Source: Paenibacillus taihuensis
GTDB lineage: Bacteria > Bacillota > Bacilli > Paenibacillales > Paenibacillaceae
Length of the DNA: 64,000 bases
Reading direction: 5' to 3'
NCBI RefSeq assembly: GCF_003386535.1
Contig: NZ_QTTN01000014.1
Coordinates: 62,001-126,000, forward strand
The position numbers and the translations under genes are program-made. Under the pieces are notes generated by a model, which did not search any database, was not told the origin of the DNA, and saw only the letters and a program-made list of their open reading frames with translations. Below are positions 10,343-19,777 of the stretch, in pieces (position 1 is the first letter of the stretch; the number at the start of each line of letters is the position of its first letter).

Positions 10343-11959
10343 TTAAGCCGAAACAGCCAAAATTTCAGTCAGCTTCTCTTGGAACGCCGGTACGCCAACG
10401 CGGTTCACATAGTTATGGAACGTTTCGCCGGACTCGCGACCTTCTTTGTAGAAGTTGATCAGCTTCACGAGCACGTAGCCAAGATCATCGGCTTTGACAC
10501 GGCCTTTAAGCGATTCATTGAACTTCGCGCCAGGTCCGAGAATGCCGCCGACTGCGATATCGAATGCATCCACCATGCCATCAGGCGTCTTAACGAGCGC
10601 GCCTTGCAGACCGATATCTGCAATGTGCTTCTGGCCGCAAGCGTTCGGGCAGCCGATGAAGTGGATACGGATCTTCTCATCCAGCTCCACATGCTCGTCC
10701 AGGAACTCAGCAACGCGGCGAGCGCGTTCCTTCGTCTCGACGACGGCAAGGTTACAGAACTCGTTGCCTGTGCAGGAAACGGTACGGCTCATGAACGGCT
10801 TCGCCTTTGGCGAGAGACGCTTCAATACCGGAAGCTCAAGCGCTTCTGCCACTTTCTCGTCAGGAACGCCGGCAAGCATAATGTTTTGCGACATTGTCGT
10901 ACGGATTGTGCCATCGCCATATTGATCAGCTGCGTCCGCAAGCTGTTCAAGTTCATCCGAGTTTGTACGGCCGACAGGCACGTTCAAACCGATGAAGTTA
11001 AGACCTTCTTCGCGCTGCGGATATACGCCGTCGTAGTAAACTGCGTTCCAGCCGACAACTTTGTTCTCGCCGGCAGAAGGCATGTCCCCGATAATTTCTT
11101 TCAGCTTCTCGAGGAACTTCTCTGGACCCCAGTCAGCCACGAGGAACTTCAGGCGGGCTTGGTGACGCTTCTCACGGTAACCGAAGTCACGGAAAATCGT
11201 CGTTACGCCGATGGATACTTTCAACACTTCTTCAGGACGAACGAACATGTCGAGCTCTTTCGCCAGATGAGGCTTCGCGGACAAGCCGCCGCCGACATAA
11301 GCGTGGAAGCCGATAACTTCTTCACCATCGATTACTTTCGTAGCCGGAACGAACGCAAGGTCATTGATCTCGGCATTCGCATTGTTATAGATGTTTGCAG
11401 AAATGGACATTTTATATTTGCGAGGCAAATTGGAAAAATCACGGTTCATCAGGTAGAAATCGTTCACTTGCTCTACGATTTCCCGAGTATCCATCAGCTC
11501 GTCGCGGTCAATGCCGGCAAGCGGGTTGCCTACAATCGTACGCGGGCAGTCGCCGCATGCTTCGTAGGAATACAAGCCGACCGCTTCAAGGCGGTTGAAG
11601 ATGTCCGGCAGGTCTTCGACCTTCAGCCAGTGGTACTGAATCGCTTGACGCGTCGTTACGTCAATCAAGTCACGACCGTAGTCGCGGCCGATCGAAGCGA
11701 TTGCACGCGCTTGTGCAGAAGTCATAATACCGGTGTTGATCCGGATCCGCATCATGAAGTAGCCGTCTTTCGGCTTCTGTTCATAGACGCCGGCCCACTT
11801 GAACCGGTTCATGTCATCCTCAGGGATGGAAGCATAACCTTCCTTTGAATACTTGTCGATAATGGTGCGAATTACATCGAGTCCGTCTTTTTCCATTTTA
11901 ATAAACTCAAATTTATTTAATTTGGAAGGGTCGTTCATCCATACGGCTTCATATGCCAT
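10343..11959 (-). CDS. Nitrite/sulfite reductase (siroheme, 4Fe-4S)
   Basis: 538 aa, start supported by AGGAGG 10 bases upstream on the minus strand. Two ferredoxin-like half-domains each start a nitrite/sulfite reductase repeat. The cluster-binding cysteines are in CTGNEFC (near residue 400) and CPNAC (near 444), the usual C-x5-C...C-x3-C pattern coordinating the 4Fe-4S cluster coupled to siroheme. The enzyme performs six-electron reduction of nitrite to ammonia or sulfite to sulfide in assimilation. Motifs alone do not separate the two substrates. There is no clear operon partner. Confidence 0.85.
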   Translation of the reverse strand: MAYEAVWMNDPSKLNKFEFIKMEKDGLDVIRTIIDKYSKEGYASIPEDDMNRFKWAGVYEQKPKDGYFMMRIRINTGIMTSAQARAIASIGRDYGRDLIDVTTRQAIQYHWLKVEDLPDIFNRLEAVGLYSYEACGDCPRTIVGNPLAGIDRDELMDTREIVEQVNDFYLMNRDFSNLPRKYKMSISANIYNNANAEINDLAFVPATKVIDGEEVIGFHAYVGGGLSAKPHLAKELDMFVRPEEVLKVSIGVTTIFRDFGYREKRHQARLKFLVADWGPEKFLEKLKEIIGDMPSAGENKVVGWNAVYYDGVYPQREEGLNFIGLNVPVGRTNSDELEQLADAADQYGDGTIRTTMSQNIMLAGVPDEKVAEALELPVLKRLSPKAKPFMSRTVSCTGNEFCNLAVVETKERARRVAEFLDEHVELDEKIRIHFIGCPNACGQKHIADIGLQGALVKTPDGMVDAFDIAVGGILGPGAKFNESLKGRVKADDLGYVLVKLINFYKEGRESGETFHNYVNRVGVPAFQEKLTEILAVSA

Positions 11960-12255
11960 TGCTCGTTCCTCCTAAGGATGTTATGCTCAGCTTAGCGTGC
12001 GCTGATCTGAAAATCCGACGATTTTCGTATGAATACTACACAGAATGGTACCACACTTCGGTTCAAGCGACAATGAGAAGCGTCTATCCACTTATAAGAA
12101 ATTGTTATAAACAATAAAGACTCTGGTTATATAAGAATCCTCCCATGAATTGGTGACAAACTTGTTACGATTCTCGATTGTCACTTGCATCGAGCTCGTG
12201 ATGAAGCTAACATAACTAATATAGGCTACGTGCGAAAATAAGGAGGTCCACACCC
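11960..12255. promoter_or_regulatory. Divergent intergenic region between the reductase gene and the small membrane protein gene
   Basis: About 300 bp without a gene. It holds an inverted pair GTGACAA (12152-12158) / TTGTCAC (12177-12183) and a near-palindrome TTGTTATAAACAA around 12102-12114, both plausible operators for divergent promoters. No recognisable riboswitch fold was seen by eye. The regulator cannot be named from sequence. Confidence 0.3.
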
Positions 12256-12471
12256 ATGTTACTTGCTGAACAAGCAGCAAATACACTATCAAAATTCGAT
12301 CCAATGGATATTATGATGCTTCTGTTTACGATTGTAATCTTCATCGGTTGGGTTCGTCTGATCATGGCTCGTCCGAAGAAGAACGTATTCGCAATCGGTT
12401 TTACAACTGTAGCGCTTGCAGTATTCCTGTTCGCGAACTACGTTATGATCTTCAAAGTTTGGATTTCCTAA
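12256..12471 (+). CDS. Small two-helix membrane protein (DUF2759-like)
   Basis: 71 aa with AAGGAGG upstream. An amphipathic N-terminus is followed by a hydrophobic segment (about residues 18-37), a basic loop ARPKKN, and a second hydrophobic segment (about 44-65). Size and layout fit the Bacillales DUF2759 family of uncharacterised small membrane proteins; that family name is from memory. It is monocistronic, with its own terminator. Confidence 0.6.
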   Translation: MLLAEQAANTLSKFDPMDIMMLLFTIVIFIGWVRLIMARPKKNVFAIGFTTVALAVFLFANYVMIFKVWIS

Positions 12472-12504
12472 TTAGGCGCCAAACACATAATGACTGAACG
12501 GCTA

Positions 12505-12549
12505 ATGTCGGAATCTTGGGATGGACCTCAAGATTCCGGCATTTTTTAT
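12505..12549 (+). terminator. Terminator of the small membrane protein gene
   Basis: Stem ATGTCGGAATCTT / AAGATTCCGGCAT followed by a T run. Confidence 0.85.
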
Positions 12550-12568
12550 TGCAATAATAATGCAATAA

Positions 12569-12603
12569 AAATAACCTCCAACCCGTTAGGGCTGGAGGTT
12601 ATC
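12569..12603 (-). terminator. Terminator of the sugar phosphate isomerase gene
   Basis: Stem ATAACCTCCAACCC / GGGCTGGAGGTTAT; on the minus strand it is followed by TTTTATT, right after the convergent minus-strand gene. Confidence 0.85.
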
Positions 12604-12633
12604 CGCAGCAGTACTGCTAATGCAAACCGGGTA

Positions 12634-13602
12634 TTATACCCACCACATCTCGCCAAGCGGCTCTTTGATGAGGATGGATTGCAGGTTTTGAACAGCTTTT
12701 GTGAAGCCTTCGTCAACGGACATCAGGCCGTCTTCGTGCTCGATGCTCACGACGTAGTCGTAGCCGACAAGGCGAAGCGCGCTGATGATGTCAGCCCAAG
12801 TCTTCAGATCGTGACCGTAGCCAACTGTACGGAACTGCCAAGCGCGGTCAAGCATGAGTGCATAGGACTGCATGTCCGTTACGCCGTGACGGTTAACGTT
12901 AATCGGATCGATCGTTGTATCTTTCGCATGGAAGTGGTGGATTGCGCCTGCGCGTCCAAGGATGTGGATCGCTTGCACAGGGTCAATACCTTGCCACCAC
13001 ATGTGGCTTGGGTCAAGGTTAGCGCCGATTGCGTCGCCGCAAGCTTCACGCAGGCGAAGCAGCGTTGCCGGGCTGTGTACGGAGAAGCCGCCGTGCAGCT
13101 CCAGACCGATCTTCACGTTGCTTTCCGTAGCAAGCTTCGCGATTTCGCTCCAGTACGGGATGACTTTCTCTTCCCATTGCCATTTCAAGATGTCTTGGAA
13201 ATCGTTTGGCCATGGAGCAACCGGCCAGTTCGGATATTTTGCATCTTCGTGGTCGCCTGGGCAGCCGGAGAATGTATTTACGACAGGTACGCCGAGCTTG
13301 GAAGCCAGCTGGATCGTTTTGCGGATGATGGCATCATGCTCGCTCGCGATTGCTTTTTGCGGGTGAAGCGGGTTCGCGTGGCAGCTAAGCGCGCTGATTG
13401 TCAAACCGCGAGCGTCAACTGCGTCCTTGAATGCTTTCAGCTTGCTCTCGTCAGCCAGCAATACGTCTGGATCGCAGTGCGCGTTGCCAGGGTAGCCGCC
13501 TGTGCCGATTTCAATTGCGTCAAGACCTTTGGATGCAATGTAGTCGAGCGCGTCCTCAAAGGATTTTTGAGCGAAGAGTACAGAGAATACACCGAGTTTC
13601 AT
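12634..13602 (-). CDS. Sugar phosphate isomerase/epimerase (xylose isomerase-like TIM barrel)
   Basis: 322 aa; start supported by TAGGAGGT upstream. The N-terminus MKLGVFSVLF...GLDAIEIGTGGYPG is typical of the AP_endonuc_2 TIM-barrel family. Likely metal ligands are visible along the barrel: Glu in LELHGG, Asp/His in NLDPSHMWWQG, His in HHFHAKDT, and Glu in SIEHEDGLM. Relatives isomerise or epimerise sugars or inositol derivatives, but the substrate cannot be told from sequence. The gene is isolated, so context gives no pathway. Confidence 0.8.
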   Translation of the reverse strand: MKLGVFSVLFAQKSFEDALDYIASKGLDAIEIGTGGYPGNAHCDPDVLLADESKLKAFKDAVDARGLTISALSCHANPLHPQKAIASEHDAIIRKTIQLASKLGVPVVNTFSGCPGDHEDAKYPNWPVAPWPNDFQDILKWQWEEKVIPYWSEIAKLATESNVKIGLELHGGFSVHSPATLLRLREACGDAIGANLDPSHMWWQGIDPVQAIHILGRAGAIHHFHAKDTTIDPINVNRHGVTDMQSYALMLDRAWQFRTVGYGHDLKTWADIISALRLVGYDYVVSIEHEDGLMSVDEGFTKAVQNLQSILIKEPLGEMWWV

Positions 13603-13887
13603 ACGTGTATAGTTACCTCCTAAATGGGATATGTATTGCGCATAGCTTTACTTATTATAACATGAGCAAATAGCCAGGTTAAGATTCAACAGGGCCAATG
13701 CCAAAAAAGCATACGAAGTGGACAAAAGCGAGCGCGCTGTTCGTTTTACTGGTAATTTCAAGTTTTTTGAAAAAATGGTGCGGTGAGTGAAACTTTTACG
13801 GTATAATGACGTCTTGTTGGTAGAGTCAATAGAGTCGATATCGAACACGGCTGTTCATCCCTAAATTCAAGGAGTGTCCATTCATCC

Positions 13888-15276
13888 ATGTTGTTTAACA
13901 CCTATGTATTTATATTTGCCTTCTGGCCGATAACGGCAATTGTTTATTTCCTGCTCAATCGGTTTCGCCTCGTGTTCGTTGCGAAGTGTTGGATGGCGGC
14001 TTCCTCGCTGTTCTTCTACAGCTGGTGGAATCCCAAGTATCTGCCGCTTATTCTCGGCTCGATCGCGTTTAACTACACATTCGGCAGGATACTGCAAACG
14101 AAGAAGGATTGGTCCGTACTCCGTCGCAGGCTCGTACTCACGACTGCGATAACGGGTAATGTGCTGCTGCTCGCTTACTACAAATACGCCGACTTCTTCC
14201 TGGAGAACTTGTCATCTGTAACGGGACATGCTTTCCCGCTGCTTAAGTTGATTTTGCCGCTTGGCATCAGCTTCTTCACGTTTACGCAAATTGCTTATCT
14301 CGTCGATGCTTACAAGGGCAAAGTACGCGAATACAACATCGTTAATTACATCCTGTTTGTTACCTTCTATCCGCATCTAATAGCTGGACCCATTCTTCAT
14401 CACAGCGAAATGATGCCGCAGTTCGACCGCCTTCGCAATAAAGTCTGGCAGTGGAACAATGCGTCGCAGGGGATCTACCTGTTCTGTATCGGTTTGTTCA
14501 AGAAAGTCGTCATTGCCGATACATTCGCAGTGTCTGCGAACGACGGCTTTGCAAACGCTTCGCATTTTGTGGAAAGCTGGATCGCATCGCTGTCTTATAC
14601 ATTCCAGCTCTATTATGACTTCAGCGGATACACCGATATGGCTATCGGCGCTGCACTTATCTTTAACATCAAATTGCCGCAAAACTTCAACTCGCCGTAC
14701 AAAGCGCGCAGCATTCAAGATTTCTGGCGCAGATGGCATATGACGCTCAGCCGGTTTTTGCGCGATTATATTTATATTCCGCTGGGCGGCAATCGGAGAG
14801 GCGAAGCCATCATGCTTCGCAACCTCGTCGTAACCTTCCTGGTCGGCGGACTTTGGCACGGCGCAGGCTGGACGTTTATTTTGTGGGGAGCGCTCCATGG
14901 CGTTGGACAAGTCATTCATCGGATGTGGACCAAGCTTGGCATACAAATGCCGCGCTGGCTCGCATGGTTCATCACGTTCATGTTCATCAATGTCACGTGG
15001 GTATTCTTCCGTGCGGACGACATGAAGCAGGCATTCCGATTGTTGAAAGGGATGACGGGGTTGGAAGGTATCGCGATTGCGGACCTGAAGCTGCTAGCGC
15101 CAACGCTTCTGCTTATCATCATCATGATGCCAATCGTATTCTTTGCCTCTAATTCATCGCAGCTGAGCGGTACGTTCCGGCCAAGCTGGAAGGTCGCCGC
15201 TGCGGCTGGTGCGCTCTTTATTGTTTCGCTGCTCTATTTCAACCGCATCAGCACATTCCTATATTTCAACTTCTAA
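13888..15276 (+). CDS. AlgI-type MBOAT O-acyltransferase
   Basis: 462 aa, ATG after AAGGAGTG. A polytopic membrane protein with about 10-12 hydrophobic segments. The MBOAT signature region includes RFWRRWHMTLSRFLRDYIYI-type sequence and the catalytic His in LWHGAGWTFILWG. The family moves acetyl groups across the membrane for O-acetylation of exopolysaccharides or wall polymers. The next gene, 18 bp downstream, is an AlgX/AlgJ-like extracellular partner, so the two form an acetylation unit. The polymer modified is unknown. Confidence 0.9.
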   Translation: MLFNTYVFIFAFWPITAIVYFLLNRFRLVFVAKCWMAASSLFFYSWWNPKYLPLILGSIAFNYTFGRILQTKKDWSVLRRRLVLTTAITGNVLLLAYYKYADFFLENLSSVTGHAFPLLKLILPLGISFFTFTQIAYLVDAYKGKVREYNIVNYILFVTFYPHLIAGPILHHSEMMPQFDRLRNKVWQWNNASQGIYLFCIGLFKKVVIADTFAVSANDGFANASHFVESWIASLSYTFQLYYDFSGYTDMAIGAALIFNIKLPQNFNSPYKARSIQDFWRRWHMTLSRFLRDYIYIPLGGNRRGEAIMLRNLVVTFLVGGLWHGAGWTFILWGALHGVGQVIHRMWTKLGIQMPRWLAWFITFMFINVTWVFFRADDMKQAFRLLKGMTGLEGIAIADLKLLAPTLLLIIIMMPIVFFASNSSQLSGTFRPSWKVAAAAGALFIVSLLYFNRISTFLYFNF

Positions 15277-15294
15277 GAAAGATGGTGCATCATC

Positions 15295-16821
15295 TTGCAC
15301 AATTCAGCTCCAATAGAACGTGCGAAGCCCTCCACCGCGCAGCAGGCAGCAGCACTCACGGCTGGAACAAGAGGGGTCCAGTCAACCCGAGTAACGGCGA
15401 AAGCTGCCAAGCGCATGTTAGCCATGTTCGTAGTCTTTGCTTTGCTGTTTGCCATGCTTGCCGCACTTATCACTTATATCGTGGACCCGTTGCAGTTCTA
15501 TCATAAGCCGTTCGGCTACGACCCGGTCTTCTCCAATGAACAGCGTTACCAGAATCCGGGCCTTGCACGCAACTATGATTACGACACGATAATTGTGGGC
15601 ACATCGATGACGGAGAACTTCCGTCCCTCCGAAGTGGATAAAGCGCTTGGCGCACATACGCTGAAGCTCTCCATCCGCGGATCGACAGCAGACGAGCAAT
15701 TCAAGATCGCGCAGCTGGCGATCGAGACCGGCAAAGTCAAGCAAGTGCTGTGGGGACTCGATTACTTTGCGCTTAAGACAGGAGACCAAGAGGCGGCCGG
15801 GGAATTTCCGGACTACCTATACGACGACAACAAGCTGAACGACGTTCGTTACTTGTTGAATTACAGCCTGTATGATTCCTTCTTTAAAGGCATCATGAAG
15901 CAGATCAAAGGCTCGCCGTCGCAGTCGCTGGAGGGTCTCTACAATTGGAATTACGCGGTTACGTTCGGGAAGAAGCTCGTGTTGAAAGATTATGAGAAAG
16001 CCGGTGTGGCAGAGGCTTACTTCGGATTGAATGAAGAGCCGCTGGACGTCATCAAGGACAACTTTAATACGCGTGTATTGAAGCTCATCAAAGCGCATCC
16101 GGAAGTGAAATTTATCGTCTATTATCCGCCCTACAGCGTGCTGCGCGAGGTCATGTGGGAAAAGACGAACAAAGTCCGTTACCAGAATCAGCTGGAGATG
16201 GCGGTGTGGATGTACGAGCAGCTTCATGCGCTGCCGAATACGGAGGTTTACAATTTCCAGACGGCTACCGAATGGACGTACAACCTCGATTTGTACAAAG
16301 ACATGTCTCACCACAATCAGGACGTCAACTCTGCCATTGCCGAAGCAATCGGACAGAAAGACGCGCGCTATCTGATGAATGACACGAATGCGCAATCCTT
16401 CGCAGATGAACTGGCGAAGCAGGTGCAGACCTTTGCGCTGTCGCCGGACGGCGATCCGCTTAGCGTACAAGTGTTCATGGGCGATGATCCGAGCGAGAAA
16501 GTATTCAGCAGCCGTATTATGCCTGGGGAAGGCGAACTGCTTGTACCCGTGAAAGAAGCGGCTCAAGCATTCGGAGCGACGCTGGATTGGAACCAAGCGA
16601 CTAAGGAGCTTGTCCTCGGCCGAGACGATTCAAAAATCAAGCTGAAGATGGGGGACAAGCAGGCGTTACAGGATGATAACGCTGTGGAGCTTGCATACCC
16701 AGGCAAGTTGATTGGCGGTACGGCGTACGTACCGTTCATGCAGCTAGCTTCAATGCTAGGATATAAGATATCTAGCGACCAACCGAATGAATTGTCTATT
16801 CGATATACACTCGCGTCCTAA
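15295..16821 (+). CDS. AlgX/DHHW-like acetylation partner with C-terminal stalk domain
   Basis: 508 aa from TTG 15295; an in-frame ATG at 15415 is a shorter option that would still keep the membrane anchor. A single transmembrane anchor at about residues 42-64 precedes an extracellular SGNH-like domain with GTSMTENF as the nucleophile block and a later DMSHHNQ. From about residue 395 a copper-amine-oxidase N1-like module follows (LLVPVKEAAQAFGATLDWN and TAYVPFMQLASMLGY). The first part should transfer acetyl groups delivered by the MBOAT protein; the stalk module may anchor it to the wall. The fusion is unusual compared with Pseudomonas AlgX. Confidence 0.75.
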   Translation: MHNSAPIERAKPSTAQQAAALTAGTRGVQSTRVTAKAAKRMLAMFVVFALLFAMLAALITYIVDPLQFYHKPFGYDPVFSNEQRYQNPGLARNYDYDTIIVGTSMTENFRPSEVDKALGAHTLKLSIRGSTADEQFKIAQLAIETGKVKQVLWGLDYFALKTGDQEAAGEFPDYLYDDNKLNDVRYLLNYSLYDSFFKGIMKQIKGSPSQSLEGLYNWNYAVTFGKKLVLKDYEKAGVAEAYFGLNEEPLDVIKDNFNTRVLKLIKAHPEVKFIVYYPPYSVLREVMWEKTNKVRYQNQLEMAVWMYEQLHALPNTEVYNFQTATEWTYNLDLYKDMSHHNQDVNSAIAEAIGQKDARYLMNDTNAQSFADELAKQVQTFALSPDGDPLSVQVFMGDDPSEKVFSSRIMPGEGELLVPVKEAAQAFGATLDWNQATKELVLGRDDSKIKLKMGDKQALQDDNAVELAYPGKLIGGTAYVPFMQLASMLGYKISSDQPNELSIRYTLAS

Positions 16822-16878
16822 TGTATCAAGCAAGTTATGGGACCTTAGCAATTGAATTTAACCTTTTGTCCCGCGCTG

Positions 16879-16918
16879 CGCCGCTTCTTTTCTGGAAAAA
16901 TTCCGGAGAGAAGCGGCG
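16879..16918. terminator. Perfect-stem hairpin between the acetylation unit and the U32 gene
   Basis: CGCCGCTTCT / AGAAGCGGCG with an extended inner stem around ggaaaaattcc. The flanking T tract is only two bases long, so terminator function is likely but not certain. Confidence 0.5.
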
Positions 16919-17002
16919 TTCGTGCTTGGGCGCGGCTTTCGTTTGGGCGTCTGCTCTGGTACACTGTAGGGAAATAAGAGAACGAGATAGGAAGGCGTTA
17001 TA

Positions 17003-19543
17003 TTGAAAATGAGTACGTTGAAACGGCAAGATATCGAGCTGCTGGCGCCAGCCGGCGATTGGGAGTGCATGCGGGCGGCAGTGGCCAATGGGGCCGATGC
17101 TGTTTTTTTTGGTGTGGAGAAATTTAATGCAAGAGCGAGAGCGAATAACTTTCATACCGACGAGCTGCCGGAGATTATGGCTTTTCTGCACAGTTATGGT
17201 GTGAAGGGATTCCTCACGTTTAATATCCTCGTGTTCGAAGAAGAGCTCGGCGAAGCGAAAGCGCTGATCGAAGCGTGCATCGACGCTGGCGTTGACGCGG
17301 TTATCGTACAGGATCTTGGTCTCGTGAAGCTGATTCGCGAGATGTCGCCGGACTTCCCGATCCACGGATCGACGCAGATGACGATTACGTCGCCGGAGGC
17401 GGTAGAGTTCACGAAGCCTTTCGACATTGAACGGGTTGTCCTTGGACGCGAAAATAACCTGAAGCAAATTCAGACGATCGGCGATCAGGCGAAGCTGCCC
17501 ATGGAAGTATTCGTGCACGGCGCGCTGTGCGTGTCTTACTCGGGTCAATGCTTGACGAGCGAAATGTGGGGCGGCCGTTCCGCCAACCGCGGCGAATGCG
17601 CGCAAGCATGCCGTCTTCCGTATGACCTGATGGTCGACGGCGAGCAGAAGCCGATGGGCGATGTGGCATACTTGCTCTCGCCGAAGGACCTTGCGGCTGT
17701 CGAGCTTGTGCCGGAACTGATTGAAGCGGGCGTGACGTCCTTCAAGATTGAAGGCCGCCTGAAGAGCCCGGAATATGTGGCGAACGTCGTTAGCAAGTAT
17801 CGCCGCGCGATTGACAAGTACTTCGATGGCGACCGTTCCGCGCCGTCGAAGGAAGAGATGCGCGAGCTGCAGCAGAGCTTCTCGCGCGGATTTACGCACG
17901 GCTTCCTCGAGGGCACGAACAATAAGCAGCTCGTGGAAGGCACATTCCCGAAGAGCCGCGGCGTTTATCTGGGCCGCGTCGAGAAGGTGCTCCGCGACGC
18001 GGTGGTTTGCCGAGTCGAAGCGCCGGTGAAGCGCGGCGACGGCATTGTGTTCGACGCCGGCGATCCGACGAAGAAGGAAGAGGGCGGACGCATCTATGAT
18101 ATTCGCCGCCAAGGCACGAAGCTGGAAGGCGAAGCGCAGGAAGGGCTAGTCATTGAGCTCGTTCCCGGGCGCAATGACGTGGACCTTCGCCGTGTTCATG
18201 TCGGCGATCGCGTCTGGAAGACAAGCGATCCTGCGCTGGATAGACGTCTGCGCGCGACGTTCGAGACGGAGAAGCCGTACCGGGTATTCCCGCTGCATGT
18301 GAAGGTGACGGGCAAGCTCGGGCAGCCGCTGCATTCCGTATGGACAGATGTAGAGAAGGGCAACACGGTAGAGATCAGCTCCGAGCTTGAGCTCGAGCAG
18401 GCGCAGAAGCGTCCGATGGACCGCGCGATTCTGGAAGAACAGCTCGGCCGTCTTGGCGGCACCGTCTATCAGCTGGAGTCGCTGGAAGTGGAGCTGAACG
18501 GCGATTTGATCGTGCCGATGCGCGAGCTGAACCGGATGCGCCGCGAAGCGGTAGAAGCATTGGCAGGCGAGCGTCCGAAGCCGCCGGTGTATATCAAGCA
18601 TGAAGTTGAGATTAACGACGATGCGCGCGGTCGGGGAACACAGTCGCCATTGCAAGAGCAGTCGCTGCCGAGCGCTGCTTCAGGCAAATTGACAGTCCTT
18701 TGCCGCAGCCTCCCGCAGCTTGAAGCTGCAGTGAAGTCCGATAAAGTCGCGATGGTGTATGCCGACTTTGAGTTCATCAAGCAGCTGCCTGCTGCGATGG
18801 AGCTGGCGCGCAGCGCAGGCAAGCCGATCGGCCTCGTCACGCCGCGTATCCATATGCCGAATGAGAACGGCTACCATGCGAATATCTTGAAGCTGAAGCC
18901 GGATGCGGTACTCGTTCGCAATACAGGCGCGCTCTATTACTACTTGCGTGCGCGTGCTTCGAAGCCGAATGAAGCGTTCCCGGAATTGGTCGGCGACTTC
19001 TCGCTGAACATCGCGAACCACAAGGCGGCGAACCTGTTCCTCGATGCTGGCTGCAGTCTCGTTACGCCTTCGTACGATTTGAACGTTCAGCAAATGTTCG
19101 ACCTGCTTCGCCGCAGCGACACGTCGAAGATGGAAGTGGTTATTCATCAGCATTTGCCGATGTTCCACACGGAGCACTGCGTCTATTGCACGTTCCTCAG
19201 CGAAGGTACGGACTTCACGAACTGCGGACGTCCTTGCGAGGAGCATAACGTTTCGCTGCAGGACCGGATCGGCATGTCGCATCCCGTGCGCGTCGATGAA
19301 GGCTGCCGCAACACCGTGTACAACGCAATCGAGCAGTCTGGTGCAGAGTACATGAAGCAGTTCGGCGAGCTTGGCGTCGCTTCGTTCCGGATTGAGTTCC
19401 TCGAAGAGACCGCGGACAAAGTGAACGAGGTTATCGATCTATACAGCGATGCACTTGCAGGACGCATTGGCGGAACGCAAGTATGGCGCAGTTTAAAAGC
19501 GATAAATCAGCTTGGCGTAACGCGCGGCCAGCTGGTCAAATAA
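17003..19543 (+). CDS. U32 family protein, long DUF3656-containing form
   Basis: 846 aa. TTG 17003 fits the AGGAAGG upstream; ATG at 17009 is the alternative. An N-terminal U32 TIM-barrel-like domain has the signature EVFVHGALCVSYSGQC followed by conserved Cys residues (GECAQACRLPYDL). A middle DUF3656-like region and a C-terminal section with further Cys (CVYCTFL, NCGRPCEEH, GCRNTVYNA) follow. Although annotated as collagenase/peptidase, characterised relatives (RlhA, TrhP) hydroxylate rRNA or tRNA bases. RNA hydroxylation is therefore the better guess here. It is monocistronic, with hairpins on both sides. Confidence 0.85.
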   Translation: MKMSTLKRQDIELLAPAGDWECMRAAVANGADAVFFGVEKFNARARANNFHTDELPEIMAFLHSYGVKGFLTFNILVFEEELGEAKALIEACIDAGVDAVIVQDLGLVKLIREMSPDFPIHGSTQMTITSPEAVEFTKPFDIERVVLGRENNLKQIQTIGDQAKLPMEVFVHGALCVSYSGQCLTSEMWGGRSANRGECAQACRLPYDLMVDGEQKPMGDVAYLLSPKDLAAVELVPELIEAGVTSFKIEGRLKSPEYVANVVSKYRRAIDKYFDGDRSAPSKEEMRELQQSFSRGFTHGFLEGTNNKQLVEGTFPKSRGVYLGRVEKVLRDAVVCRVEAPVKRGDGIVFDAGDPTKKEEGGRIYDIRRQGTKLEGEAQEGLVIELVPGRNDVDLRRVHVGDRVWKTSDPALDRRLRATFETEKPYRVFPLHVKVTGKLGQPLHSVWTDVEKGNTVEISSELELEQAQKRPMDRAILEEQLGRLGGTVYQLESLEVELNGDLIVPMRELNRMRREAVEALAGERPKPPVYIKHEVEINDDARGRGTQSPLQEQSLPSAASGKLTVLCRSLPQLEAAVKSDKVAMVYADFEFIKQLPAAMELARSAGKPIGLVTPRIHMPNENGYHANILKLKPDAVLVRNTGALYYYLRARASKPNEAFPELVGDFSLNIANHKAANLFLDAGCSLVTPSYDLNVQQMFDLLRRSDTSKMEVVIHQHLPMFHTEHCVYCTFLSEGTDFTNCGRPCEEHNVSLQDRIGMSHPVRVDEGCRNTVYNAIEQSGAEYMKQFGELGVASFRIEFLEETADKVNEVIDLYSDALAGRIGGTQVWRSLKAINQLGVTRGQLVK

Positions 19544-19554
19544 AGCATTGCACA

Positions 19555-19586
19555 AGAGGGGCCGACCATTCGGCTCCTCTTTTTTG
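19555..19586 (+). terminator. Terminator after the U32 gene
   Basis: Stem AGAGGGGCCGA / TCGGCTCCTCT followed by a T6 run. Confidence 0.9.
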
Positions 19587-19777
19587 CACTTTATAGGATT
19601 CACTCGATCATGCAGATAATGGAAAATGGCAAATTCTAACACAAGGGAGGGATTTGACCGATATAGAGCGAATAGGTAGCAAAGGTTAACGTCGTTTATT
19701 GTCTATACCCTAAAGCATTATTTTGCGCCAGGGGATCGTGAGGCAGGTTATCAAAGTAGCATGGTGAGGAATGACCA

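Noticed and set aside
10283-11848. A long plus-strand open frame (521 codons) across the reductase gene
   Set aside because: It is antisense to the nitrite/sulfite reductase, whose minus-strand frame has conserved Cys motifs and an RBS; long antisense frames are common in GC-rich genes.
12490-13623. A 377-codon plus-strand frame
   Set aside because: Antisense to the sugar phosphate isomerase gene and starting inside a terminator hairpin.
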